A DNA stretch of 64,000 nucleotides, from positions 65,988,682 through 66,052,681 of the forward strand of contig OZ035963.1 in the NCBI GenBank assembly GCA_964034945.1. Reading direction: 5' to 3'. Within the stretch, counting starts at the first letter, position 1. Every line of letters starts with the position of its first letter. The notes under the pieces were generated by a model. It searched no databases. It saw only the letters and a list, made by a program, of their open reading frames with translations, and was not told the origin of the DNA. This stretch comes from Chrysopilus asiliformis. Lineage: Eukaryota; Arthropoda; Insecta; Diptera; Rhagionidae. Position numbers and translations under genes: made by a program. Below are positions 45,626 through 57,215 of the stretch, one piece after another.

Positions 45626-45889
45626 TTTTTTAAAGAGTAAATGCAGTATACGAAAATCCTTCGAAGAAATGCGCTGCAGGCGAAAAATTATCGCGTAGTA
45701 AGAGGTAAATGTAATTTAAGTTATGTCAAGAGTGACTATATAATACCAGGGTGTGACCATCGTGAAAGTGATATCTGTTGAAAGCCACAAGCCAAGATTG
45801 ACTACACTTTGGGTTTTAAGTCGCTCTATCCAGAATCGCCCTCAAAGATTTTATAGGGTTACCATGTAGGCTAATCCCTTAAACCGAAT

Positions 45890-46830
45890 TATATTTTTAC
45901 TTTCTTCTACGGAGTATAATAAAGTATTGTATTCATGAAAAATTTCGACCTCTTAATTTTGCCTAAAAAACATTTCCCGATCACTCCTGAGTCGATTGGA
46001 GTCATATTTAAAAAATGTCTTTCTGTCTGTCAGTCTGTCAGTCTGTCTGTCAGTCTGTCTGTCAGTCTGTCTGTCAGTCTGTGTACAAGATTTCTCAAAA
46101 ACTAATAGAGCTAGCGCCATGAAATTTTATAGACATGTTGGGTCCTGAAATGGGACGATCCTATCAACTTTTGGTGGAAATCCGTTAACCGGAAGTATCC
46201 AAAATGGCGGTTTTTCAAAAATCGCAATTTCGTTTTTCTCGATTTACTCCCAAACTGCGCGTTTTTTAGTGGCCTTAAGTATGACAAAACTTGGAGAAAA
46301 TAAAATTTCCCACACTTTTGTCTTTAGCTATAACTCGATATCTCAACCTGTTATCGAGATAAACCGTTATTTCCAAAAAAACAATTTTTTGCGATTATCT
46401 CGAAAACTAACGGGTTTTTGCTGACTGAATGTATAAAATGAATTAATGAGAATGGCATGCTGCACAATTTTGTCTTTTACCGTTATCCGTTATCTTTTAC
46501 CGTTATTGAGATATTTTCATTAATATTTAAAAAATCATATTTTTGCGAATAATTTGCAAACTAACGGTTTTTCGACAAATCAGTTAAAAGAATAATTAAA
46601 GATGTTAACATTTTCTACATTTTTGCCGTTTACCGTAAATTGATATCTTTTACCGTTCTCAAGTTATCTCAAATTTTGTACGTTTTTGATATTTTTCGTC
46701 TTAGGTTGACAACGCGAGGAGGTCGTCTTAGGTTGACAACGCGACAGGGCTCTAGCGTAAATTGCACAGGGTCGTAGACTTTGTAGAAGAAAGTTTTGTG
46801 TTGACCACAACTGATATTTTTTTATAATAT
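45890..46830. repeat. Composite dispersed repeat with CTGTCTGTCAGT tract
   Basis: The CTGTCTGTCAGT microsatellite lies at 46019-46082. Text shared with other loci follows: TTACCGTTATTGAGATATTTTC, CAAACTAACGGTTTTTCGAC and, at 46786-46822, GTTTTGTGTTGACCACAACTG. A direct duplication GTCTTAGGTTGACAACGCGA lies at 46701-46745. It is probably one or more degraded non-autonomous elements. Confidence 0.55.
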
Positions 46831-48940
46831 CTTATATAAATAACTTATTAAAGTGATGATGTTAGTTTATTTTTATAAAAATGTTACCAAGTCATATATT
46901 ATGCCATAATCATGTATCCTATAATTTTAAACGGAATTTATTTATCGATCTAATTACAAAAAAAAACTACTTTCATCACGATTCACCTACATTCGAATTT
47001 CTCCCACTGCACTGAAATGGAACCGAAAAAAACGTTTTCATCATTAACCTTTCCCAAAAATATCACAAAATATTTTCCCATTCTTTGAAGTGTACTTGGT
47101 TTTAATTTATTAGAAGTAAGCTAGTAGGTAAATTGCTACCATATGAAAACGTGTCATATATGAAAACATCAGTCTATTGGAATTTAATGAATCACGTTCA
47201 ATGACCATCAGCTGACAAGATGAAAACTCGTGGACTAATTCATTTATATATAGTAATGATTGTCTATGATTAGTATGTATATAGCTTGACAGGTCTTAGC
47301 AATTAAATATGATAACAATGAGAACAAAAATCAAAAAGAAAAAAAACTTTATTATTTATATGGCCTTGAAAAAACTCACTGCTAATATTGTGGTGAGGAA
47401 ATTCTCGATAAACATAACTGATAAAAAATACTTTTCGACCATATACCGAATTTTTTCGATAAATAATTTCAGAACTATCCATACTTGACCTTCACAGGTA
47501 AAACAAAAATGTTCTTGTAGAAAGAGCTGTTGGGGGTTATTCTGATTAAATTAATGTTATACTTAGTATTTATTATCTGGAGGAATAATTAAAAGTGTTA
47601 TAAATGTGGATTATCGATTGTCGAAATTTATTTTCGATAAGTGATTAAATTATGGCCCTCAAGATTAATTAAATGTGACTTTTAATTAATTGTTTATGGA
47701 TTTTCATATTTTTGTGAAGAAAAATAGAAAGTGTGGTCAATTTGGAAGAGTTTTCCAAAAAAAAATATCGATTATACAGGAAATTGTGATTCCTTGCTTA
47801 ATGCCTTATAAATTTCAAGTGTGTGATAATTTTTTTCACGAAGCATTTTCATACCGGTTAAAGTTTATGGCTAAAATCAATTCCGAAGACAAATTGCCGT
47901 TTGTTCCCTTAAGAATATTTCGGTTTTAGAAATTTATTCCCTACACTGAGAGAAATCGGGCATGTAGAAGAACCGTCACTTGATTTAACTGTTTTTCATT
48001 TATACTAAATGTTTTTTAAATGACTTTTATTTGAATTAAAAGACAAAGCAGTAAAAACAAATACCAACTATTAATTTTAAATGCATTTAAAATTATTTAA
48101 ATGAAAAGTATTTGAAACGAAAACCCAATAATTTAATTTGACTATCTGACAGATAGCGCCTGACAAATATTGGGCCTATTAGAATGAGAAAGAATCATGA
48201 TCGAAGTTTGCGGCACTCACAAATAGATTTTCTTTGTTCTTATGCACGCAAAGATGGCGGTATGGAGAAAATTAATTCTTTGTACCAGATTTAATGTTCT
48301 TTACCTATACTTAAGTAGAAGAAATTGTCGATTGTGTGAATTACAATTTTTTAATGAAATTCACCAGGAATTTCTGCATGAAACTTCTAGTTTTTGTTAT
48401 AAAAAGTTTTTTCGTTGTTGGAAAAACTAAAATTTTGAACTTTGGACAAAAATCCGACATAAAAAAAAGTTTCGCTCGCTTTCCTCTAAACTATGATCTG
48501 CTTATGGTTTTTTTTTGCTTTAAAAAAATATCCCTCAATGTATTTTTTCATTAACATCCAACTTTGAATTGATTTCTTGATCTCTGTTTCTTAATTACCG
48601 TTAATAAAGTGTTGTAAAAATTCAAATCAATACGAAATATAAAACGCAAATATTACACGCGACTGATGAGACATCAAATTAACAGGTCGTTAAACTGGTC
48701 ACTGTTAGATCTGCTAGATTCGTACTACATCAATTCACAATTTCTTTAAAAAAATAAAATAAAAAAATACAACAAGGAAAAAATAGCGATACTATGAATT
48801 CAATTTCTTAATTAGCGAAAATTAATTTGGCTATGTGTCAGCCATAGTTCGTTAGAACATTATATTAAATTGATAAGTTTACAGATTTTGCACAGATACT
48901 GCTCATGAGTAAATACAGCTGATTATAAAACGGATTTCGT
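46831..48940. other. AT-rich intergenic stretch, no gene seen
   Basis: Short open frames such as 47690-47929 and 48242-48430 have AT-driven composition rich in Phe, Lys and Ile. They lack splice or domain support. Nothing else is recognised. Confidence 0.4.
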
Positions 48941-48949
48941 ACTGACTAA

Positions 48950-49620
48950 ATAGCTTCTATCTGCCGCCGTCCGTTTTTCTGTCCGTCTGTTCGTCCGTGA
49001 ACACCATAACTTTCGATAAAAAATCAGCTAGAGACTTGAAATTTTATACAGTTACGTTTCTCGTAAATGGCTAGGTTAAGTTCTTGAACGGGCAATATTG
49101 GACCATTCCTTTCCCCCTTTTCCATACGAACGAAACAGTTTTTGGAAATTTTCTCGAAAATGGTGAGTCATATTGAAAAATTTATAAAGGTAAAATGTAT
49201 TTAGAATAGGATTTTACATAACCTTCCAATACATCAAAATTCAATCGAACCACTCCTTCCCCCCAATTCCATACAAATGAAATACTTCTTTCCAGTTTTC
49301 TCGAAAACATGGCGCACAGTTTTTTCGAAAAATTTATGAAGAAAAAATGTGGTTAGAAGATGATTTCACATAACCTCATCAAAATTCAATCGGACCACTC
49401 CTTTCACGCTCTCCTATATAAATGGATTTTTTAAATCAAACATTTTGTCTGTCATCATATAGAGTATTTGACGATTGGGCCCTGGCAGTTGAAGGTTTTC
49501 TTGTGTTTTTTTTAAGTTTTCGATATATAGGAAAATTTATTTGCAGTTTCCCGGTCGATATAACTACACACTTTGCCTGTAAGGAAAATTTCAGACAAAT
49601 CTTCAGGTCATACCGATCGA
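48950..49620. repeat. Family F1 dispersed repeat, longest copy
   Basis: Starts with CCGTCCGTTTTTCTGTCCGTC, then GAGACTTGAAATTTTATACAG, TTACGTTTCTCGTAAATGGC and three successive TCGAGAAAA/AATTTATAAAGG blocks, and ends near CATCATATAGAGTATTTGACG. The segment from about 49130 to 49430 contains two or three internal units of about 110-120 bp (TTTTCTCGAAAA...ATCAAAATTCAATCG(A/G)ACCACTCCTT). Confidence 0.6.
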
Positions 49621-49629
49621 GAAATTAAA

Positions 49630-52600
49630 AAAAAACTAAATAGATATGTAAGTTTATTTTTGTATTTGGTTAGGCGAATTTAATAATTTTAAAACACGAG
49701 TTTCGTGAAAGACTTTACTCAGGTGATAACATGATTAACCATTCATAAATTAAGTTGACTAATGAATTACACAGAATTTCATTGTGAAGAATAAATCCAT
49801 TCAATATGCAGTAATATCCGCTATTGGCACTGGCAATCAAGGAAACTTTGTGGGATAATATCGAGTCGTACAAAACGATATTTTCTATGGAATCAACTAA
49901 TGCGAAAAGGACGTCAGCACAGGACTATGAACCACAACAGAAACCTATGGACTTTGACTTTTGACCTCACACCTGTCGAACGTTTTATGATCAGATAAAT
50001 CGCACGGCAATTGAAGAACGGAACGTAGCCGTAATCGAAACACCCAAAAAAAAGGCAACGGATAAATGTCATGTAATTGTTTTACTGTTTAGATTTCCAA
50101 CTTCTGATAGAAAGGACAAATACGCGATTTGGACTCACATCCCCTAGTCGTGGTGATTGCAAAACTGGGGTGAGTTATAAACACTCGCGGCAAACGGAAA
50201 ACCAAAATAACGAAAATTCCATACAACAATCAACGTAAATTATTTAACGCGAATGGAAATTATTTACACAAATCTGTTGTAATGTTGAACTCTTATGCGG
50301 TCACATTTATCCGTACTCAATGGAGATTTTCGGTGATTTTATGTAATTTCACTTGATTTGATATCGAAATGAATAAATAAATTAATGATCCAAGCCGTGA
50401 CCTTATCACGATTTCAGTCATTAGGCGAGGTGCTGCGCCACCCCAAGGACCGAACACATTTGGGGCAGAGTATTATTTACACTTTTAGATCAATCCGAAT
50501 TTACAGGTAAATAAAAAGAAAACTGTTTGGCAGGTATCTAAGCAACACTATCTCTTTTTTTCACCCCAAAGTAATATTCGTAATTTTCTTCGGTTGCAAT
50601 CGCGCGACCGAATTTCGTTGATGAGTCGCGATTTTCTAAAGGGAAATTTAAATTTTTTTCCCTTGCAAAAGAGAACAAAAAACGTCTTCTGAATTTATTT
50701 TTAACAAGATTAAATTTTAATTGAATAGCAAATTCGTCTATCGGACACCAGCGAATAGAATTGCTTGGCCGTATTACAAAAACTACGAATTTCAAAGTGT
50801 TTCCCGATCTTAAAAAGCTGAACTGAAATCGTTTTTGTTGACAGTGGGACTGCTGTTCTGTTCAGATTTATGCTGTTTATAGCGCAACAAAAGCTTGTCT
50901 TATGATATTAGAAAAATACATAAGATACGTTGATTCTTTACTCTAATCATACGTCATACCTGACTTATGCAAATATTTATCACGTTTTTGTTCAGAATAT
51001 TTTTTTTCAGTTTTGCTGTGTGATATTCTAAGAAAATATTGAAGCTTTTCGATTTCTCAACTTTTATGTTTTCCGTCATCAATCTCAGCGGAAATTGCAC
51101 TCAAAATCGAAAAACGTTGCGGAAATACAGTGGAAACTGCATAAGTTGCGGAAAGTTACCTCTACATTTGGGTTATGGAAGTTTTTTTCGTACTTTTGTT
51201 AACCTTAGTTAGAATATTTGAAATATCGCAGTTATATTAGTACAGGCGCGCACCTTGTTAGCAAGCATCTAGAATGATGCTAAAGTGGCAATTAGGGTTG
51301 CTTTTAAATTTTATCGTGTATTGAGGTAGATTTAAGTAGAAGTAAGTAAGTAGTAACTAAGTAGGTAAAAATATAATTTGATTCAAATTGCCATTTTAAT
51401 GCCCTCCGCTTAGACTTGCCAATGGGGTGTGCGCTTCCGCTTAGACTTCAAAGAAACCATATTAATTGTCACAAGTTTTCTAATCATCCGTATATTTTAT
51501 AAAATTACTCATTTTTAATTTTCTATGCAATTTCGTGTATTATTGAGGGTTTTTCTCTGGGTTTTTCTGTGATAGCGGCAATTACAAATTCAATTTACTT
51601 GAAGATTCACATGAAGCATCGGCATAATCATTTTATAAATATTTATGCTCGAGAATGTGACATGAACTGATGTTTAATTATATCAAAAATAGTAGCATTT
51701 TAGTTCTTATGTAAAACATAAGCTTTTTCGATTAATATTTGTAAACTTTGTAAACAATTGCAAAATTTTCATGTGTGGCATGTGCAGAATTATGTATGTA
51801 GGTCTCATTCTATGTTGTTATTTTGAAAATCTCTTCGATTTGTTTCAACTTAAAAAATAATAAAAAAAAATTGTTTTGGTTTTCTATTGTTGCGAGTACA
51901 CCACGTGCGTTACCGAGTTATTTTCAACAAACAAATAATTTTACAAGCTTTTGATAAAGAATAAATTTTACTTAATTTATTGCTTGCCATTTATGTTTAA
52001 TTAATTCAGTTGATTGTACGCTTTTGAATTTTTAAGGTGGCTTTAAAAAAATAACTTCTGGATTTCTAATAATGGACCGTCCATGATTCGGGCATTGTCT
52101 TTAAGTGATCGTGAGCCGCCACATAATTTGAACAATAAAACTAAAACATTTGCGATTTATTTTCAAGAAAAATATTCGATTTATTAGTGTCGAAATCTTT
52201 TAATACACCGCGGTTTGGAGATATTTTTGAAAAATGCTTGCTGTCTATGAATGAAATTTTTCCATTATTTTTCTTGCTGCTTTTTATTCTATCAAACATT
52301 TTCTGTGAATAAAAAAGCGAGGATTCTGCATTTCCCTTCGGGGCCGTTTACATTTATGATTTTTGCAAAAATTACTCTCTTAGAACTTATTCATTTATCT
52401 ATTACAGAATAGGTTCACTTAGCAAAAGTTTTCAGAATTCGTTTTTTTTTATAATTCGTAATTGAGTGTGAAAAAAATCTAGTGATATCTTCTGTAATTC
52501 TCTAGAATTTGAATTCTTGCATCACAGAACAAAATTCCCTGAATAAAGTGTCAGATAAAAACGATCCCTTATTCATTAAGTTACAAGGAAAGTATCACGC

Positions 52601-52735
52601 TTCCAGTTTCGGTAAAATTTTACAATTTTTTTGTTCAGCGAAATACCAATTTTAGCGAAATACCATCTAATGTCGTAAGTAGGGTCTTTCACTCTTAAAA
52701 CTCAAACAGAATGCTTGTAATTTATCAAATACACT
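49630..52735. other. Intergenic stretch, no gene seen
   Basis: Mostly AT-rich. Positions 49880-50200 are somewhat more balanced in base composition but have no long open frame. The minus-strand open frame at 50538-50795 has no recognisable domain. Confidence 0.4.
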
Positions 52736-52744
52736 ACGTTGCAT

Positions 52745-53170
52745 AAAACTAGGAGTTTTTTAAAAGCTTTTATTTAGTTTGCTTTCGTATCTGTATGTTT
52801 GCCTGCCAGGGTAAAATCGTGTAATCTAATTTTGACCCACTTCTACTCACAAGTACTTCCGATGCTAATACAATATTTTCACTACTTCGTCCTTGTAAGG
52901 ATAAGGGAAAGTCCTGTAAGGGTAATGTGGTTATAATTTTCTTCAAATTTTCCGGAAAAAAATCTCATCTGGAGGTTTTTGGGGTCGCCGAATCCGATTC
53001 TGACATTAAAAAGTGTGTAAGGAAATCGGAAGGTCCTGTAAAAATATCATGATTGTCCGTTTCTTCAAATTTTCCGAAAAAAAAAAATCTCATCTGGGGG
53101 TTTTTGGGGTCGCTGAATCCGATAATGGATTCAAAAAGTCCGTAAGGATATCTCAAAGGCAAGGATATAT
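52745..53170. repeat. Composite repeat: AAGCTTTTATTTAG end plus 121-bp-type units
   Basis: The end sequence AAAAGCTTTTATTTAGTTTGC (52762 onward) is followed by a degenerate TCTGTATG tract, then ACTTCGTCCTTGTAAGGATAAG, then two tandem units of the 40203-40553 family in inverted orientation (GGGGTCGC(C/T)GAATCCGAT twice, about 122 bp apart). The reverse complement of its outer part recurs at 57000-57215. The minus-strand frame at 52965-53276 is repeat-derived. Confidence 0.7.
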
Positions 53171-53462
53171 ATTCGAAGACTAAAAAGTATATATAATAAT
53201 TTTTTAAAATATTTTTCTCGAATTTAGAAGGTGATTTTTCTTCAGAATTTTGAGTCAAATATAAAAATTCATACAATAAAGGATTAATCTTGTATAAAGG
53301 ATAGTGAAGTTCTTCTTCTTGGGCCGTACAAGTTATTGAGTGAGGTATTCATTTAAAAATAAATTAAGATTTTCTAAGGATAACATAATTATTATACAAA
53401 CAACTTTTCATCGGCCTATCGAAACAATCAAACAAAGATTTTTGATTTTTCTAGTAAAATTC

Positions 53463-53468
53463 TTTATT
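53463..53468 (-). promoter_or_regulatory. Probable poly(A) signal of the cuticle protein gene
   Basis: AATAAA on the minus strand about 205 bp past the stop codon. Confidence 0.4.
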
Positions 53469-53673
53469 TACATAGTGTCATGATCTTATTACTACATATT
53501 TTAACACAAATTAAGAGAAATATATTTTTATGGTTGGTTGTAGAGCACTTTTCATTGAAAATAAATAAATAAAACAACAAATTCGTTTCGATTGAACATT
53601 TTGGGCAGCATTAGATTGCGTTATGCCTTAATCACATCAAAAGGGTTTAAGTTATGTAACAGTGATTCTTTTC

Positions 53674-55937
53674 TTACCAGGGATGTCCATAACCTCCATA
53701 ACCTCCATAGTGTCCCAATCCCAAACCAACTGGGGCATGGGCAACAACTGCGGGGGCGGCATATTTAACAACTGGCTGGGCAACTGCGATAGGGGCGGCA
53801 TACTTCACAACGGGTTGAGCGACGGCGACTGGGGCTGCATATTTGACGACTGGCTGAGCGACAGCTACTGGGGCAGCGTATTTGACCACGGGTTGTGGGT
53901 GGGCCACATGAACCTGCGACAATAAAAAAGGATTATAGCAATAGTCGTTAAAATCTTACAAAATTCAAAATCAATGTTACGATTCATAATAACCGGTGGA
54001 AATCAATAGTGGGAAGTCGGATCTGATTGGGAACTTTGAAGGTGTTTCAAACTTAAAATGGGTAACTGGGGATTGTAAATCATGACTTTCATTAGCCCGT
54101 AAACATATAGGGAAAATCTATTTTATTAATCGTTAAATATTTGGGTCACCGTTGTCTATTTGGGTGCCTTGTGTTACAGTGTTTAGCAGAACGGAGGGGG
54201 GATGTTTATATACTACATACCACAGGAACTCATAAACAAATAAATTTTTAGGGCTATAAAAGTGATTAATCGATTTTTGGGGGCTAGATAAGGTTGCGTT
54301 TCTTAATCGAACTGCAACCACCCTTCAGTCATATGAAAGTGTCATAAAGTAGAATAGCAATAATTTTAGGGTGGTAAGTGGAGTTTTTAGGTGGGATAAG
54401 GATGTCAAAGTCATTAGTCTTTTGACGTAATCGGATGTTTTTCTTACCTGGCTGAAGGTAGCATAGCTGGTAGCGGCTGGGGCAACTGCTTTCACGACTG
54501 GTGCGTGGGCAACAACTGCAGGGGCGGCATATTTAACTACTGGCTGAGCCGCATATGAAACGGGGGCTGCATATGAGACGGGGGCATGAGCATACGAGAC
54601 GGGGGCATGAGCATAGGAAACTGGAGCATGAGCGACTGCTACGGGGGCTGGGGCGTATGCAATTGAAGCGCCGTAGTGGTCTCCAATGTATCCTCCGGGG
54701 GCAGCGGCGGCAGCAGCGAATAATGCACAAACGATCTAAAATCGCAAACAAATAAAAATATAATTAACTTGTAAAATAGGAATAATATCAACAAAATAGA
54801 GAAATATTATGCTTTCAAAACATTTTTCTATACTTTTCTGCCTTAAAAAAGAAGAAAATTCTTTTATACAGAAATAAAAAATGCTGGGTTTTTACCACAT
54901 TCAGCTGTATTTTTTCCTTTAATGGATTTTACGTATCTTTAACACGTTCACTGCCAACTACGAGTATACTCGTAGTTGATCACACAATAAAAATCGATTT
55001 GGTTAACGCTTATCGAGATATTTGGAAAAATATTATTTTTTACATATTTATTTCGTAACTAGACAAGGAAAGTTTTGTGTTGATCACAATTGATATTTTT
55101 CTTCATAACCGAAAAAAGGACTTTTACTTTTAAAGAATCATAGAACTGACAAAAAAAATTCTGACACCTGGATTTTGTTGCAAAAAAATGAAAATTTTTC
55201 GATTTTTCTTAAGTAAACTTTTCCAAAAATTTGTGAATTGTTTGTCGTGGATTTTTGACAAAAATGCAATGAAATAGTCTAAGCTGTTCAAGAAAAAAGT
55301 GTAGCAAAGAAAAAATTCACAAAATTTTCAATGATAAAGGAAAATTCCACAAAAAAAACTTTTTTTGGGCCGCATTACAGGCGTCCCTCGATTTAAGACG
55401 TAAAATTTCGTGGTTTTTCGAGGTATTGTATTTTTTAAATTTTATGTATGAATAACTCGAGAACGGGTTGAGCTAGCGATGTATCCATATGTTGTGGTTG
55501 TAACGATTTTTATATATTTAAACAAAAAGAAGCTAAATTTAAGTTACCGATTTGATTTTCTTTTTAAATTAGCATCGTATATAGAATTTTCGTCGTCGTA
55601 TATTGAGATCGGGAAAAAAATACCGAGCGTCTTATATCGAAACGCCTTATGTGGAGGGATCTTAAATCAAGAAATGTTTGTATTAAAAAAAAATCCTTTT
55701 GATTCCGAGTCGATCTAGGCAAAATATCACCATCAATAATCGCTTAATATTTACACTCAAAAAATTCACGTAAGCTTTTTTTGTTTTATAAAAAAAATGT
55801 TTTTTTACTCAATATTTTTGAAAAGTTCGCACAAATATCAAACAGTTCGTTTTCTCATTTAATCCATTATTGTATTCCACAAGTTTGCAGCAAATTCATC
55901 ACATCAGAGTAACTTTTAAACTTACCAAAAGTTTCAT
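53674..55937 (-). CDS. Secreted Ala/Pro/Val-rich cuticle protein
   Basis: Structural protein probably laid down in the cuticle. Exons are 55937-55926 (MKLL only), 54735-54448 and 53913-53674. Both introns are phase 0 and the product is 179 aa. The signal peptide is MKLLIVCALFAAAAAAP, with only its first four residues in exon 1, an arrangement common in insect cuticle genes. The mature chain starts GGYIGDHYG. It is then built of repeats: HAPVSYA (three times), AQPVVKYAAP (five times or so, with PVAVAQPVVKYAAP units of 14 residues in exon 3), ending LGHYGGYGGYGHPW. No Rebers-Riddiford chitin-binding motif is seen, so it falls with low-complexity AAPV/YAAP-type cuticle proteins. A chorion or other matrix protein is possible. 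Exons are GC-richer than flanks. Confidence 0.9.
54955..54978. repeat. Perfect 24-bp palindrome in the cuticle-gene intron
   Basis: The half-site CAACTACGAGTA is followed directly by its exact reverse complement with no spacer. It is preceded by TTTAACACGTTCACTGCC, a phrase that looks like a transposon end. Confidence 0.9.
55064..55101. repeat. Dispersed GTGTTGATCACAAYTGATAT motif, third copy
   Basis: AAGGAAAGTTTTGTGTTGAT followed by CACAATTGATATTTTT. Near-identical copies lie at 28509-28546 and 46786-46822. It probably marks the edge of a longer, decayed repeat. Confidence 0.6.
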
Positions 55938-56341
55938 GTTGATAAAATATTTACAACTAAGTTTATAAGTAGATAACTTAACTAAAATATTATTTAATCA
56001 CAATGGATGTTTGTTTAATGTTTTGAGATGCAGTACTGATCTGAAACGATCGACAAATGTCTTTTATACTAAAATCTCAATAATATATCTTTCACGCCAA
56101 AAGTCAAGAGTCAGAGAAGTGTCCTATAGCGTAAATATTTACAGGTATATAGAAAAATCCAAATGCATGGCACAATACTTGCTAATACTATTCCCACTCT
56201 ATGTTTGATTTTGACTTTAATTTTACTGGTTAAATTGAAAAATCGTTAGAACTCATATGCAGTACAGTTGGCCGTAAGTAGTCGAGGTAACCGGCAAAAT
56301 TAATTTATCTACCTTAACCCGTTCAATTCAACAAAAAAGGT

Positions 56342-56690
56342 GATCGACACTCGTTAAGATCGCTCACCACACGATCGATATGAATATGGCTTTTTAATTC
56401 GTTATAGTTATTCCAGTTTGCAATGATCATGATGAGTATTTGATATGTCAGGGGGATGGTGATCACTCGTAAATGATCGTGATATCCTTAAATATGAGTA
56501 AAAAAAAATCCAAAAGTATGCGTTAATTCGATCATGCTAAAAATTGTTAGGCTAATCCCAATTTGTAGATCACTTTCCGTAAGATCAATTTAAAATCTTA
56601 AAAGCATTTACATGGTATAGAATTTCATGTAGATCAGTTGATCAATGATCATGTTAGGTTTTTGCGAAAATCAAGTTCGATTTGTCGATC
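56342..56690. promoter_or_regulatory. GATC-dense cluster upstream of the cuticle gene
   Basis: Thirteen GATC tetramers in 349 bp, where about one is expected at this base composition. Several are TGATCA palindromes, and one reads TTGATCAATGATCATG. It lies 0.4-0.75 kb upstream of the cuticle protein start. It may be a regulatory cluster or a degenerate repeat. Function is not shown. Confidence 0.4.
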
Positions 56691-56999
56691 AGTTTTCGTT
56701 TAATGGTCGATTTGTCCTTCCACATGTGTAGAAATTATTTATCGGACGTTAAAAAGATTAAAGTTTCATGATTTTTGGGGTGGGTTTTTTTTTCAATACT
56801 TGATAGAAGTTATTAAGTAATTTACTGATTGTAATTTGACAAAAAAATACTTTTTATTTAATTTATGATTCACATGATCTAGATTATCTGGACTTGTTAA
56901 CAAGTATCTGCATTTGTTAAAATCTATGTGTTCAACGCTCATCAGATCATTTATGTATTGCATAAACTTGTGGGTAAACGTTTATTCTTATGTTCTAAA

Positions 57000-57215
57000 G
57001 CAGGATAATCACGTTATCCTTACAGGACCTTCCCTTATCTGTACAAGGACGAAGTAAAGAAAACTATTGTATTGTCATCGGACTTACGTATGTGTGCAAA
57101 ATTTCAAGTCAATCGGATGAGTGGAAGTGGGTCCGAATTGGATTGCAAGATTTGAATCTGACAGACAAACAGACAGACAGATACGCAGGCAAGCTAAATA
57201 AAAGCTTTTAAAAAT
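57000..57215. repeat. Composite repeat end, inverse of 52762-52930
   Basis: GGATAATCACGTTATCCTTA, ACAAGGACGAAGTAAAGAAA, CAAGTCAATCGGATGAGTGG, an ACAGACAGACAGA tract and the end GCAAGCTAAATAAAAGCTTTTA. This is the reverse complement of the outer part of the repeat at 52745-52930, without the long tandem section. Confidence 0.7.

Noticed and set aside
46019..46082. Regular CTGTCTGTCAGT tract considered as a CRISPR-like array
   Set aside because: It is a simple 4-bp microsatellite variant without spacers, inside eukaryotic repeat DNA.
52965..53276. Minus-strand 103-codon frame
   Set aside because: It overlaps the same repeat family in inverted orientation, with no start context or domain.
53662..53925. 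Plus-strand open frame with repeated NWLGNCD-like units
   Set aside because: It is an antisense reading of the repetitive cuticle protein exon.
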